Source of the DNA: Purshia tridentata
Taxonomy: Eukaryota > Streptophyta > Magnoliopsida > Rosales > Rosaceae
Assembly: GCA_003254885.1 (NCBI GenBank)
Contig: QANT01006779.1
Location: 113,096-177,095, forward strand
Direction: 5' to 3'
DNA length: 64,000 nt
This document shows positions 10,500-21,505 of the stretch, in pieces. The notes under the pieces were generated by a model that did no database searches, was not told the origin of the DNA, and saw only the letters and a program-made list of their open reading frames with translations. Both the position numbers and the translations under genes were made by a program. Every line of letters begins with the position of its first letter. Positions within the stretch are counted from its first letter, which is position 1.

Positions 10500-11585
10500 T
10501 CAAGAATCCAAAACAAATGGGGTTTCCAAGAGATCATAAGGAGCCCAGAGAGAGTCCAAAGGGCAAGGCCTATTCGCTTCAAGTCTCGCCCATGGCTTCC
10601 CTTTCCCACTCCAATGCAACAGACTCACCGAACCCGGATGCAGATCTCTACAAAGCCCGCGAAAATTATCTCCCCCAAGCCCATGTTGGTTCCACCTGTG
10701 CTCCACCGGAGCTATCTTCCCGGCAAACACTAACAAAAATGGCGGCAGCGAACCCAGCTCATAAATTCTCATCCTCTTCTGCAGCTCCATCCACTCCTCA
10801 ATTTTCGTCGTGTAGTCACCGCCTCTCCACCGATCTAAATCGATCACCATCACCCCAGTGTTGAAGTAGCAAGCCTCGCGGTCTGCGAATGTGAGTGAGA
10901 GTGATGGGTTGGACCAGAATGTGGGGGTGAAATAGGAAGTGAAGTTTGCGTTGCAGTACTCGGGGGCGGCCAGGACGGAGGTGTCGCCTAGAGGGGTGGC
11001 GGCGAGTTTTGCGATGTCGTCGACGAGGATGAGGTCTGAGTCGAGGTAGACGACGCGTCGTACGCAGAGGGGGAGGAGGTTGGGTAAATAGCTGCGGGCG
11101 TAGTTGAGGGGGCAGTCCAAGGCGGAGCGGATGGAGGTGGAGATGAGGCCGGTGACGTGGGAGTCGTCGAAGGGGTAGATTTGGAATTTTAGGTAGGGGA
11201 AGGAGGTGGCGATGGTGGCATTTAGGAGCGAGGCGTTGGCGGAGGCAGAGGCGACGAAGTGGAAGAGGACGTTCTGGGGGCAGGAGGAGTGTTGGAGGAC
11301 GGAGAGAATGGCAGCCATGGAGCCGCGGATGTAGGCGGTGTCTAAGGTCATAGCCACGTGGACGGCTTGAGCGGAGCACATCATCACGTGGTTGTTGCTG
11401 TTGTCATCTTCGTCGGGGTCCACATCAACATCATCGACGGTGGTGATGGAAGGGCAGTCAGGGGAGTTGTAGAACTGGGGGGCTTCTCTAAATTGTTGGG
11501 TGGAGGCATTGGATGTAGAGGCAGTGAGGGAGAGGAAGAGAAAGCAAGCAAGGAGGAGTAGTGGTGGGTTAAGAGGCATAGGCAT
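10500..11585 (-). CDS. GATL1: Galacturonosyltransferase-like (GATL1/PARVUS-type) glycosyltransferase, GT8
   Basis: A 361-residue intronless GT8 protein, the usual GATL length (about 350). GATLs act in the secretory pathway. GATL1/PARVUS is needed for glucuronoxylan reducing-end sequence and secondary walls. Seen: an N-terminal hydrophobic signal segment (residues 8-21); the family start [16 protein letters not shown] (30-44); [17 protein letters not shown] (174-190) with the DxD metal/nucleotide-sugar motif; [29 protein letters not shown] (323-335); and a [12 protein letters not shown]-terminus. The open frame extends upstream to 11822, but the family start and signal peptide place initiation at 11585 or 11579. 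A TATA-like ATATAAA lies near 11641-11648 on the minus strand. The region is GC-rich compared with its surroundings. GATL1 rather than another GATL rests on similarity plus neighbours (PPR and RING genes, as around At1g19300). Confidence 0.92.
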   Translation of the reverse strand: MPMPLNPPLLLLACFLFLSLTASTSNASTQQFREAPQFYNSPDCPSITTVDDVDVDPDEDDNSNNHVMMCSAQAVHVAMTLDTAYIRGSMAAILSVLQHSSCPQNVLFHFVASASANASLLNATIATSFPYLKFQIYPFDDSHVTGLISTSIRSALDCPLNYARSYLPNLLPLCVRRVVYLDSDLILVDDIAKLAATPLGDTSVLAAPEYCNANFTSYFTPTFWSNPSLSLTFADREACYFNTGVMVIDLDRWRGGDYTTKIEEWMELQKRMRIYELGSLPPFLLVFAGKIAPVEHRWNQHGLGGDNFRGLCRDLHPGSVSLLHWSGKGKPWARLEANRPCPLDSLWAPYDLLETPFVLDS

Positions 11586-13728
11586 GGTTTGAAAGTTGAG
11601 ATCTGAATATGAGCTGTAGGCTGTAGGCTTAGGCTTAGCTTTTATATCTGGGAGGGGTTTAAACTTTAAAGAACACGTTTTGGTTGGTGATTTTGAAAAA
11701 GGGAGGGGAATGAGTGGGAATGAAATGAATAGCTGGATGGCTTGTTTTAGTGTGCATATGGAATCGGGGCTTAAATGGGTCGATTCAAGAATTTTTCTTT
11801 CGGGGGTGTTGTTCAGTTTCACATTAGTACCGGCAGACTAGATTGGTTTTCATCATTTCATCTCACCAATGAGTGAGACAGAACAGAGATGGGTTTTGTA
11901 GCCTAAAGAAAATGGACCCTACAGGCTAAAGCTCCTTCTCTTTTCTTTTTCTTTTTTCCCTTTATTAACTTAAAATTAAAAATTAAAAACACAGTTATAT
12001 AGCCATTGAGTATTTTTCGACAAAAATATCTTCAGATAATTTAATTTAGTTTCTACCTTTTCCTACTATCTGAGCCAATTTCATTGTTTTGGCCGGTTAC
12101 TATCTGAGCTAATTTTAAAGACCCAAAAAACAAATCATAATCTCTAATTTGTGACTTTCTAACAATTTAACACCACAATCATAAATGTGATTAACGTTTG
12201 ATCGCTTAATTAGTCTGGAATTTGATATTCTATTTGTTTTTAACTATATAATGATATTTATTTTGGTGTGGTAGGTAAGTACATTGAACTTATGAACTTA
12301 TAGTGTGATTTCATTTTCAATTTTGAAAATAATAGTAATAAATGGCAAGTTGGTTATTATTTATTCACATCAAAAAATTCGTCTAGTATTTCATATATTT
12401 TGATGAACAAGAATTATATATATATATGATATTGAATCGATGAATTTCAGGCCTTTATATTAATATACATTGACCGTACATCAAAACATTAACCCGTAAT
12501 ATATATAAGTTGGCATGAGTGACACTCGAAATGGCAGAAGAAGCTAGCAATTAACAAGCAAATGTACATATGTATTACTTCCCGTTAAAGAAAGTAATTA
12601 ATTAAAATGGTGAAAAATAAATAGAAGATTATTGAGAAAGAAAGAGCGGCGCGGGAAAGAATATGCAAAGGTACATATGATTTAACAGTAATGGTCCCAC
12701 TCCCACAACCTTTTGTGTCCAGGCTTTTATTCAAATCGCAAGGTGGTCAATGTTTCCTCAATTAGTCGTCGTCATGACAGCTCATCTTTCATTCTTGCTC
12801 ATCCACTTTTTCTTTACTTTATTTGTTATTTTCACTGCGATTTTTCTGGTTAATGATCTCTCTCAAATGTTGAAGTATCGCAGTCGCGAAAACCCTCTTT
12901 CAGCAACCGAGTCCTCTAAATGAGAAGCATGCTTTTCAGAATCTAATATTGAAATCCATACTTCATAACCAAGTTTTCTGCTAACCTACTCCAGACCTAC
13001 GTGGAACATTTTAAATACGTCACAGCTCCACCTAGTCATGTGCTAAAACAGTCATGGAAATGCCCAATTTTATTGAACAAATTAATAATTATGTGGTCGG
13101 AGATGTCAACTTTTGAATTATATATATAGCACTTGGACCCTTGTAATTAGCTACCTAGCAAAAATATTTATACGTGTCATTAAGTAGATTTAATAACTGG
13201 GAGTGTTGCTTCAGAAATACTTTTTCTTTAGTTCTTTCTTCATAACATTAGCGGGGCAATGAGAGCATGCATAAAATCACCTTTGATTCTTATACTGAAG
13301 GTTCCTAAAAAGGGTCATAATTTGTGTTATTCAGTGACAGCAAAAAAGACACGTCGGTCCAAAATATATTCATTAATATTTGATAATTTGTTAGGGACGC
13401 ATGTCGAACTTACGCGTACTCATATATTTATGACAACCATCTACCACACTTATACTTTCTCATGTTTCATAATTACTCAAAAAGAGGACGAAACCCAGTA
13501 AATTAAGGGACGTCATGAACAATTTAATTACTGTGGTCCTCCTACGTCCACTGCTAGTAGTACAGTACTCACCAAAAACTCAATATTGAAAGCGTCATTA
13601 TCATTAATTATGCGGCTTAAGTTATGCCAGGGTTTTGCAATTAATGAAACAAGGATTAACCTTTAACGATGTCATAATAAAATACTGAGCTACCTAGGTG
13701 TTCACAAGTCTTCGTTCCCTCACTGAAT

Positions 13729-13772
13729 ATCAGTATCACCATTGAATGGTATCAGTATCACCATTGAATGGT
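13729..13772. repeat. Perfect 22-bp tandem duplication
   Basis: A 22-base unit starting ATCAGTATCACCATTGAATG occurs twice with no spacer. Confidence 0.85.
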
Positions 13773-14379
13773 CACATTCGATCACTACCGACAAACCCAA
13801 AGTTCCAAACGTGTGTGGGTCAATATGGTCATTACTCATTAAATGAAGTTTCACGATCATGTACATACTTGGGATTGGGATTGCAAGTGCATGGTAGCTA
13901 GCTGAATGCACACATCTATATAATTATTGCATCAATTAATCAATTGATTTTGGATATTCAGTTTTGACCAAAATAAAAGGTTAAGAAGATAAAGTCATTA
14001 TTTATTAAGGCCATGAGTCATGCGAGGAAGTTCTCTCCTCTATCTCATCATATACTGTTACAATAACGTCGGTGGTGTTTGGTACATTGGAATAGAATCG
14101 CGGTCAGCATAGGCTTTGAAGACTACTCAAAGTCAAACTTTTTAATATTCAGAGACGACTTTAATGCATTGTCTCGGGCTAATTAAAGTATACACTTAAA
14201 ACATTGTAGATAGAATGATACATTTTTCATACATATAAATTGGTCTTGGTGTTCTTTGTTCTCATATAATTAATGAAGACCAGAGCGGGCTTCCAGGTAG
14301 TTGCAAGGAAAGAAGCTTATCAAGTTTTTGCTTCTTTGTTACTTTTTATTTTTATTTTTTACTTTTTTAATTTGACTCG

Positions 14380-14383
<4 letters not shown>

Positions 14384-14419
<36 letters not shown>
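14384..14419 (+). repeat. (CT)n microsatellite
   Basis: About 18 uninterrupted CT units; a likely length polymorphism. Confidence 0.95.
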
Positions 14420-14421
<2 letters not shown>

Positions 14422-14643
14422 GTTTTGGTCACTCTCAATTGATGTTGAAGTCCATAGTACATCACTTAGAACCACTCTAATATATAATTTTGAATTTCAT
14501 CAAGAGGATATGTTTGGCTCTGAATATTCTATACAAGCTGTCATAAACTCTTCATAACTCAACTCCATCTGATGACCCAAATGCGCCAAGGCAATCAGCA
14601 GCCAAGTTTATTTCGGGGAGAGAGAGAGAGAGAGATGCCCTTT

Positions 14644-14688
14644 AAAAAGCACTTGTCTGATTTGACCAAAAAAAAAGCACTTGTCTGA
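14644..14688 (+). mobile_element. Mini poly(A) retroinsertion with 13-17 bp target duplication
   Basis: AAAAAGCACTTGTCTGA occurs at 14644-14660 and again at 14672-14688. Between them lies only TTTGACC plus a short A run. The A run merges with the leading As of the second copy, so the exact duplication length is uncertain. Confidence 0.65.
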
Positions 14689-16015
14689 CGGGTAGGAAGT
14701 CAATTTTTACAAATTATTAGATGGAAATGAAGGAAGGCTCTACATTGTCACACAAGCATAGGTTGGGAATCAGATCGTAGAACTTTTTTGTTTGGTGACA
14801 AATCGTAAAACCCCCAGTAGTTTGGATGCATTAGTGCAATTTTCCCTTCAAATGACTAAAATGCTTTAATATTTTCTCTCTTTAATTTCTCATTTTCCGT
14901 TCTCTGTCTTTATTTGATTTGGATCGGGTGTTATTTGCTGAATGCTGAGTGACCCATGAAATTACTGGATTTTCATCAACTTGGAATTTTTTTTATTTTT
15001 GTTCCAACATCAACTTGGAAGTTGAAACCCACTTTTGGAAGCATATTGTATAATGACATGGACTCTTTAAATAGTGCCTTGCTTAGTGAGCACGACAGAT
15101 ACATGCAGGATCAAAGCCCAATTAAATGCCCAATAGACTTTTCAGGTGAAGCTGATCACAACAAGGAAGAGGAGAGTCAAGAAAAATGAAGTCCAAATTC
15201 AAACAATGACCTCAACCTGATTTGTCATATTTGTTGGGGGTTTCTCAAATTTTGGGAAGAGTTTTAGAGGAGAATTGGAATCCGGAGATGACCTGAAAAA
15301 AAAGTAAAAAACCGACGGGTGCTCAATGCTCATGCCCACATCAACCTCAATGTCGCCTAAGTATTGCCACACAATTAGTTCAGCGGAGCAAATCAAGAGC
15401 TAGAAGAGGCTACAACCAAAAGCAACATGAAATTGGTGGATCGATCACTCGGTGAAACTATACACGTGGATCCCATCTCTAATAGCGAGATTATCAACAA
15501 AGTGATCAAATGGTCCAAACAGATTTATTCAATAAACAATGTATCTTTGGACAAGATTGCTACATGTCTAACTGCTTTCTATTGGGCCCTTGTATACTCA
15601 TAATAATTTATACCTTTTAACATTCTTAGATGGTAGGCATTGCATGACAATCAGATCTATCACTCCTTCAGGATCGAGCTTAAAACAAAATAAACTACTT
15701 TATTGTGTGTGAAGAAAGCTGATCCCATGCACAATGTTGCATAGGGGAGCAGTGGTGAGCGTGTGTGAGAGGAGAGAGAGAGCGAGAAAAAGAGAGAGAG
15801 AGAGTCTTGAAATACAAATATCATGTTATGTAAGCCACAATCAACATGCTGACAAAAGGGCAACACATAAAAAGCCTACAAACTTACTGAAAATAGTAAA
15901 ATATGAACACTTCCCCTGATCAAATCGAATAAAGATAAACTAGCAGATATACAGCAGCATGAGGTTGAACACCCTAAACATCCGTTAGCAATTTGAGACT
16001 GAAAACATATTCAAG

Positions 16016-16720
16016 CTATTGCCAAACAAGAGCAAGAAGAACGCAAACTCCAACAAACAAAAGCAACCTCTTCAGGAAATAATCTTGATGTCCTTGACCC
16101 GCACGGGGACGCAGATTGTATCTATGAGCACCGGGGCCATGAAATGAATTTGAAAACCCGTGAGGAAATCCAGCACTTGCACCGTACATAGTAGCATCAG
16201 GAAACCCATGCATTTGAAAATTCAACAAACCCGGGATAAGGCCACCAAAAGAAAAGGTGAAATTCCCAAACCTTGTGGTTGCAATTGGTGCAAACCCTCC
16301 CAAACCTCCAAGCCCTCCCATGAATCCAAGCCCGCGCTGGGCAAAATGGTTTGGTCCCGGTGGAGGAGCTGTTTCAGGTCTTTGCCCTGCTGGACGATTC
16401 GGAATATTAACACCAGGAATTGACTTTGATCTTGGGTCAGTTGATGTCTTTCCCCTCCCATATAAGGGCACCAAACTCTCCTCCTTGACCAGGGCTTTGC
16501 AAACAGGGCACTCCTGAGACTGGGAGTGAATGTGGAGCCATTTGTAAAGGCAAGGCCAGCAGAAAAGATGGCCGCATAAGGTAACAATTGGGTCTTGGGC
16601 TAAGTCTAAGCAGATATTGCATTCGAAATTACCAGCATCACCATTATTGTTGTTGCTGCTGGTGAAAGAAGAAGGCCCTTGGGATGACCTGCTCATTGAT
16701 TCCCCAAACCCACTTGACAT
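16016..16720 (-). CDS. RING-type E3 ubiquitin ligase, RMA/RNF185-like, tail-anchored
   Basis: A 234-residue protein. A C3HC4 RING (Cys34, 37, 49, His51, Cys54, 57, 71, 74; CNICLDLAQDPIVTLCGHLFC then CPVC) would bind an E2 and ubiquitinate ER-linked substrates. A Ser/Asn-rich N-terminus precedes it and a long Gly/Pro/Phe-rich linker follows. The C-terminal hydrophobic segment LLLFVGVCVLLALVW (219-233) is a probable tail anchor. Length and layout match plant RMA and animal RNF5/RNF185 proteins involved in ER quality control. The CDS is one exon. A donor-like AAAG|GTCAGT at 17240 and an acceptor-like CAG just before the ATG suggest an intron of about 510 bp in the 5' UTR (inferred). From memory the closest Arabidopsis relatives are At1g19310 and At1g74990. 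Confidence 0.93.
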   Translation of the reverse strand: MSSGFGESMSRSSQGPSSFTSSNNNNGDAGNFECNICLDLAQDPIVTLCGHLFCWPCLYKWLHIHSQSQECPVCKALVKEESLVPLYGRGKTSTDPRSKSIPGVNIPNRPAGQRPETAPPPGPNHFAQRGLGFMGGLGGLGGFAPIATTRFGNFTFSFGGLIPGLLNFQMHGFPDATMYGASAGFPHGFSNSFHGPGAHRYNLRPRAGQGHQDYFLKRLLLFVGVCVLLALVWQ

Positions 16721-18639
16721 CCCTGGACAACCCTAAATGAATTAGATTATGCATTAATAAAAACAACACCAACCATTGCAGAATCTCAATTAACTTGAAC
16801 AACACAAAACCCTAATACCAACCAAATTCCCACCCAAAAAAACCGCAAATATATCTTCTTACGAATAATGGAAAATCTCTGAAAATCCAGAACTCTGGGG
16901 ATCCGTTTAATCACAAATAGTAGAAAACTGCGCAAATCGTTTCAAATTGTATAACAACTATTTGTTAAATTTCTTTCATTTCAATTTTCTCGCCATTCCT
17001 GATCTTCAAAATAATGGATTGAGTAATGAATTTAATCTCACATTTTGAGTTTCAAACTGAACGATTCAAAAACCCCGAGATCTCTTCGAATCGTAATAGC
17101 ATACAACAAACACACCGTTTATACATGAACATGAAATTTGCTTTCATCCATTACAGAATCCAATCATTACATAAAAATAAATCTATTCGATTAGCCGATC
17201 ACATAGATGAACGAAAATTTGTGCAGATATTAGTACTGACCTTTACATAGAAGGAGTAGACGAATCGAAGCCCCAAGTCAAACAAGTATTTGCAAGAGAG
17301 AGAACAATTCGTTGACGGGAAGGAAATGCAAAGAGTTCTGTGTGTCTGGTGCAAGCAATATGGACGCGTTTGGAATCTCCGAAGAAGACTTTAAATTTTC
17401 TTGGCCACCTGGCAATTTTTCGACGGTAGATTGTGATTCCGCTATTTCTAGCCGTCAGTATACCTTTTTTATTTATGATTCCATAAATCAACAGGATCCA
17501 CATCAACTAGTGTCGTTTTTTTTTGTTTAGGTTCATGTTATACGTCGTCTTAAACGTTGTCAATCCTATTCCTATTAGCTTTCTTAACACTTTTGGATTC
17601 TAGAGATATTCGGGTCTAGTTTAGGTTCTGTCAAGGAAGGGCGGGCATTTTGAACAACAAAATTTGAGAAACCGATCGGTCCGGTTTGGTTTGAATTTTT
17701 TTTTTTAATTATTAAAAGTCGATCTGAATTAGCTTGCATTGACTCTCGTTTTCCTAATGGTAATGCTTTGCACATCAAAGTAGGCCTATAAACCCTAACT
17801 TCATCATCTTCTTAAATCGTCGCACTCTTCATTTATCTTATTCATGTTTGTATTGTATGGGTCTATTGTATCAAGAAAATGAAAATTGATTCAAAACATT
17901 TGACTTGGCATCGATTTTTATTTTCTAGTATCGACATACTCAACTTGATTTTTGATTTTATTTATTGATTCAATTAATCAAACTATATTAACCCTTAGTT
18001 AAAGAGGAAAGTTGTGGGCTATGGTGCCTAGCCTTACAGATATTGGGCTTGGACTTCAATCCGTAATTCCCTACGTTATTTTTTTATTAAAAGTAAAAAG
18101 ATGGTGAAAATTAATACTATAAAGTATAGTCATAGACGGATGAAATTGTCAAAACGCTCATGTTTCATATGAGACACGTTTTAATGGGACTCATGTTTAT
18201 GTCGCAGTCCAATTGTTGATGCTGACTAACATTTGTTTGGTAAAAAAAAATGTGACATTTGAAAAATTACCAAATAAACATGAGGTCCAAGATACCCACA
18301 TAATTGAATAACTTATTATGCGTTGCTTTGTTTGGTATAAACTATAAAGTCCAGCACAAAAACGAAAGGACTGAAAGAAAGAAACTTCGACACGTCCACA
18401 CCTCATTATATTTGTCCTTTATAATCTCCGCTGACCTCCAATCCTTGAGCATCAAATTACCTTTCCATTCCAACAGCACCACCCACATTCATAAACACAG
18501 AAAAGATATTTTCATCAATACCTTGGAAATTGCAATCCAGAGCAAGCCCACAAACTCGCTCTCTACTTTCGAGTTTCGACTCTTTTCAATGATCAAAATC
18601 GCCATTGGCGGAATTTATCAAACACATGAGACGCAAACC
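16721..18639. other. Intergenic: RING 5' UTR/promoter, then ELO promoter
   Basis: The first 700 bp probably hold the RING gene's leader intron and transcription start (to about 17.4 kb). The rest is AT-rich, with a candidate mini poly(A) insertion at 18227-18261 (TTTGGT plus A run between TAACATTTG and TGACATTTG). The ELO frame is open upstream to 18304, but those residues do not resemble the family. Confidence 0.5.
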
Positions 18640-19554
18640 ATGACGCAAAAGAGCATCAAGTACTGGCTATCGGAGCACCCAACAATCCTAAACTTCCGCT
18701 GGAGCCCCACCCAATCCTGGGGCTCCACGTGGTCCTTCCTCTTCACCGCCATCCCCTTCTATATCGCCGTCGCCACCTTCCTCCACCTCACTCTAACCCT
18801 CTTCCGCCGCCGCCGTCCCGTCCCGCTGGGCCCAATCCCCGCCGTCCACAGCCTCCTAATGGCACTAATCTCCGCCGTCACTTTCCTCGGCATCCTCCTC
18901 TCCGCCACAGCCGAGATTCGCGACACGCGCTGGTTCTGGCGGCGCAACAAGACCACCCCGTTCCAGTGGCTCCTCTGCTTCCCGCTCGGCACGCGTCCCT
19001 CTGGGCGCGTCTTCTTCTGGTCCTACGTCTTCTACCTCTCGCGCTTCCTGCACCTGCTCCGCACCTTCTTCACCATCCTCCGCCGCCGAAGACTCACCTT
19101 CTTCCACCTCTTCAACCAGTCCATCCTCATCTTCACCTCCTTCCTCTGGCTCGAGTTCTCTCAATCATTTCAGGTCCTCGCCATACTCTCCACCTCTCTG
19201 CTCTACTCCGTGGTTTACGGGTACCGGTTCTGGACCGGAATCGGGTTGCGGAGCGCGTGTTTCCCGTTCGTGGTGAACTGCCAGGTGGTGTTGCTTGGTT
19301 GCAACCTGGTCTGCCATGTTGGGGTGCTTTTGGTGCACTTTTTGAAAGGTGGGTGCAATGGGATTGGGGCTTGGGTCTGCAATTCGGTGCTGAATGGTGC
19401 CATTCTTTTGCTCTTCTTGAACTTCTACGTGAAAGTGCATTTGAAAAATTCAAAGGTGGATGTTGAAGCCGAGAGTGCGGCCACCCATTTGGGATCTGGT
19501 TCGGAGTCAAAGACTGAGCTGCAGCTGGGCATCGTTAGAGAAAAACATTGTTAA
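18640..19554 (+). CDS. ELO-like (GNS1/SUR4) membrane protein lacking the histidine box
   Basis: A 304-residue intronless polytopic protein. ELO proteins catalyse the condensation step of very-long-chain fatty acid elongation in the ER. Conserved family stretches are visible: WGSTWSFLF (27-35), FYLSRFLHLLRTFF (131-144), FLWLEFSQSFQVLAILSTSL (168-187) and VVYGYRFWTGIGLRSACFPF (191-210). The canonical HxxHH box is replaced by HLFNQ (156-160), so elongase activity is doubtful. Plant HOS3/At1g75000-type proteins have this divergent form, as I recall. The C-terminus ends EKHC, with no clear KKxx ER signal. The start at MTQKSIKYWLSEHP fits the family; 112 upstream in-frame codons do not. The 5' half is strikingly GC-rich (18.70-19.15 kb). 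Confidence 0.88.
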   Translation: MTQKSIKYWLSEHPTILNFRWSPTQSWGSTWSFLFTAIPFYIAVATFLHLTLTLFRRRRPVPLGPIPAVHSLLMALISAVTFLGILLSATAEIRDTRWFWRRNKTTPFQWLLCFPLGTRPSGRVFFWSYVFYLSRFLHLLRTFFTILRRRRLTFFHLFNQSILIFTSFLWLEFSQSFQVLAILSTSLLYSVVYGYRFWTGIGLRSACFPFVVNCQVVLLGCNLVCHVGVLLVHFLKGGCNGIGAWVCNSVLNGAILLLFLNFYVKVHLKNSKVDVEAESAATHLGSGSESKTELQLGIVREKHC

Positions 19555-21505
19555 TGTTAGTGGGGGATGAGGCTCCATGGCAAGAGATTGATTGTGAATA
19601 TGATTCTCTCTTTATTTTTTTATTTTTTCCTAATTTTTAGTTTGTTCTCTGATTTTATTATTTTGGTAGAAAAATCCCTATTTTTTGATTTGTAGAGGAC
19701 CCAATTGAGGATTATAAAATGTTGTTGTTATTTTTAATTATTCTCAATACAGATTAGCCCTTTCTGTTACATAGTCTGGAAATGAATGTCTCTGTTCTTT
19801 TGCTCTTATTTCATGCCTTGATGTTGAAGCTGCTTCCGCTCGAATAGTCAAGTCAATCAATTGAATGATATGGTAGGAGCCGCATCAGAACAATGTTTAG
19901 AATTGCATGAGTTTCATACTTTACTTGTCATTTCTAGGACTTATTCTAAGTTTGTGATTGACCGACATTCCACCACATTATATTTTTTGAATTTTCTTCC
20001 CTAGACAATTATAACGCTTATCAGTTCCCTTTCTAGAAAGGATAATTTTAAGTAAAAATATTTTATAGTATTTTATTTGGCTAATTTTGTAAAGGGTCTA
20101 TCAAATTTAGGCCAAAATATTGAGTTGCAAGCTAAAATTATCACCGTTGCATCTGTCTATGTGGGAGATGCATCTGTCATTTTTTCCTTTACAAAGAATG
20201 GAGTCTTTCTCACCAAATTTAATGGTTTGATACTAGTATTTAAGTTACTACTTTTTAAATATATAATCTTCAAAAATTATTCTAAAACTTAAATGATTTC
20301 GATTAAAAGCCTACAGTATATAATAAATAGAAGAAAAGAAACAAGGAAAGGAAATGACAATTGGCATTCCTCAACACTGAATATTTACTCTCATGACAGA
20401 AAAAACGTTATCAATGACTAATACAAGCGGCTACCCACTGATATTTATCTCACCAAGGTTTTGGCCCAATCCAATTTGTCTGTAGTTTGGGCCAGAATGG
20501 GCTTAATTTTATAGGGCCTGTTGAAAATTGGCGCAGTTGAAGGGTAGCATGTGGAAATAGATAAATAAGCGCACAAAAACGGCCAAAGAGCTTATAGACT
20601 CCTTTCGTCACCAAATCAGCATTCGTACAATACAATACAATACAATACTAAAAACAAACAATAGATTAGTTGGTTGGTTGTTACTATCCTTATCATTATT
20701 GAATTTAAGGTAGTATCTAATCCAAAACCTGTCAAATTGTATCATCTCGACAAACTTGAGGAATGAGGACGAACTTTTATTAGCTTTGACCCATTCTATG
20801 GTGACTCTCCTTTACCAACACTTGTCGCCCTGTCATATACTCCCAGATTCGAACTTTTGCTGCTCATTATATATGATATGAAGAAATCAAGGTCTTAAAT
20901 TTTAGATTGTTTTTTATTACTCTCTTTATTATTTATATCCAACCCTTATATTTTCTTGATTTTTACAACAACATAAACTCTTTCCACTCTTTCCAAGCGA
21001 ACAAAAACAAAAGCAAAACAATTGTCTCTAACTCCACATCGGTGAAAATGAGGTACCTTTTTTTTCCTCGAATTTTCTTAATGTACACTCTGTTTGTATA
21101 ATTGTATCTTGCATTGTTGTGTTCTTTGCAAATTACGAATGGTTGGTGTCACTTTTGTCGCAATCGAGTCTATGAGAAGCAATTGTCTTTACATTTGTCT
21201 TTTCCATTATTTTCAGTTTTGTGATTGGATTTCTTCAGATTTCAGATTTGTTCTTGATTATATTTCGTTGCAAAGGATGGGATACTGTTTGATTGAAATC
21301 TAACTAAGATCTGATCTACCTACATAAGTAAACCAAAATAATGAGTAAAAGTTATCATCCCACTTGTTGTTCACAGAGAAATTTCAACTTCAACATACAT
21401 GTGCACGTGTATATTGTTGATGGGAGCTTATGTTTGTTGTAAAATTTTCAAGTAATTGATTTTGGTGATTGCAGCTGCATTGAGGGAGGTTTTACCTGGA
21501 ATGAG
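19555..21505. other. Intergenic, then 5' UTR of the acyltransferase
   Basis: AT-rich, with a short (TACAA)n run at about 20625-20649. A likely non-coding first exon of the acyltransferase ends at about 21051 (AAATGAG|GTACC), with a leader intron ending at the CAG at about 21474. No other gene seen. Confidence 0.45.

Larger units (their letters stand above)
11586..16015. other. Intergenic, no gene supported
   Basis: GATL 5' UTR and promoter (minus strand) to about 11.9 kb, then AT-rich DNA. It holds a 22-bp tandem duplication (13729-13772), a long CT microsatellite (14384-14419), shorter GA runs (14619-14635, 15772-15804) and two mini poly(A) insertions (14.65 and 14.78 kb). Open frames at 13259-13501, 14956-15189 and 15199-15396 look non-coding. 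Confidence 0.5.

Noticed and set aside
11586-11822. 79-codon N-terminal extension of the GATL frame
   Set aside because: The extension lacks family similarity and would bury the signal peptide; the conserved GATL start is at 11585 or 11579.
18304-18639. 112-codon N-terminal extension of the ELO-like frame
   Set aside because: Residues are unlike the family and include low-complexity stretches; MTQKSIKYWL at 18640 fits ELO-like starts.
18729-19510. Long frames of 77-245 codons overlapping the ELO-like gene on both strands
   Set aside because: Shadow frames from GC-rich coding; Arg/Pro/His-rich with no domain. The same applies to frames at 26148-26751 over the thaumatin-like gene and 10816-11379 over GATL.
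21025-21040. USE-like ACTCCACATCGG upstream of LPAT
   Set aside because: It mismatches the USE core and has no TATA box or snRNA body at the right distance.
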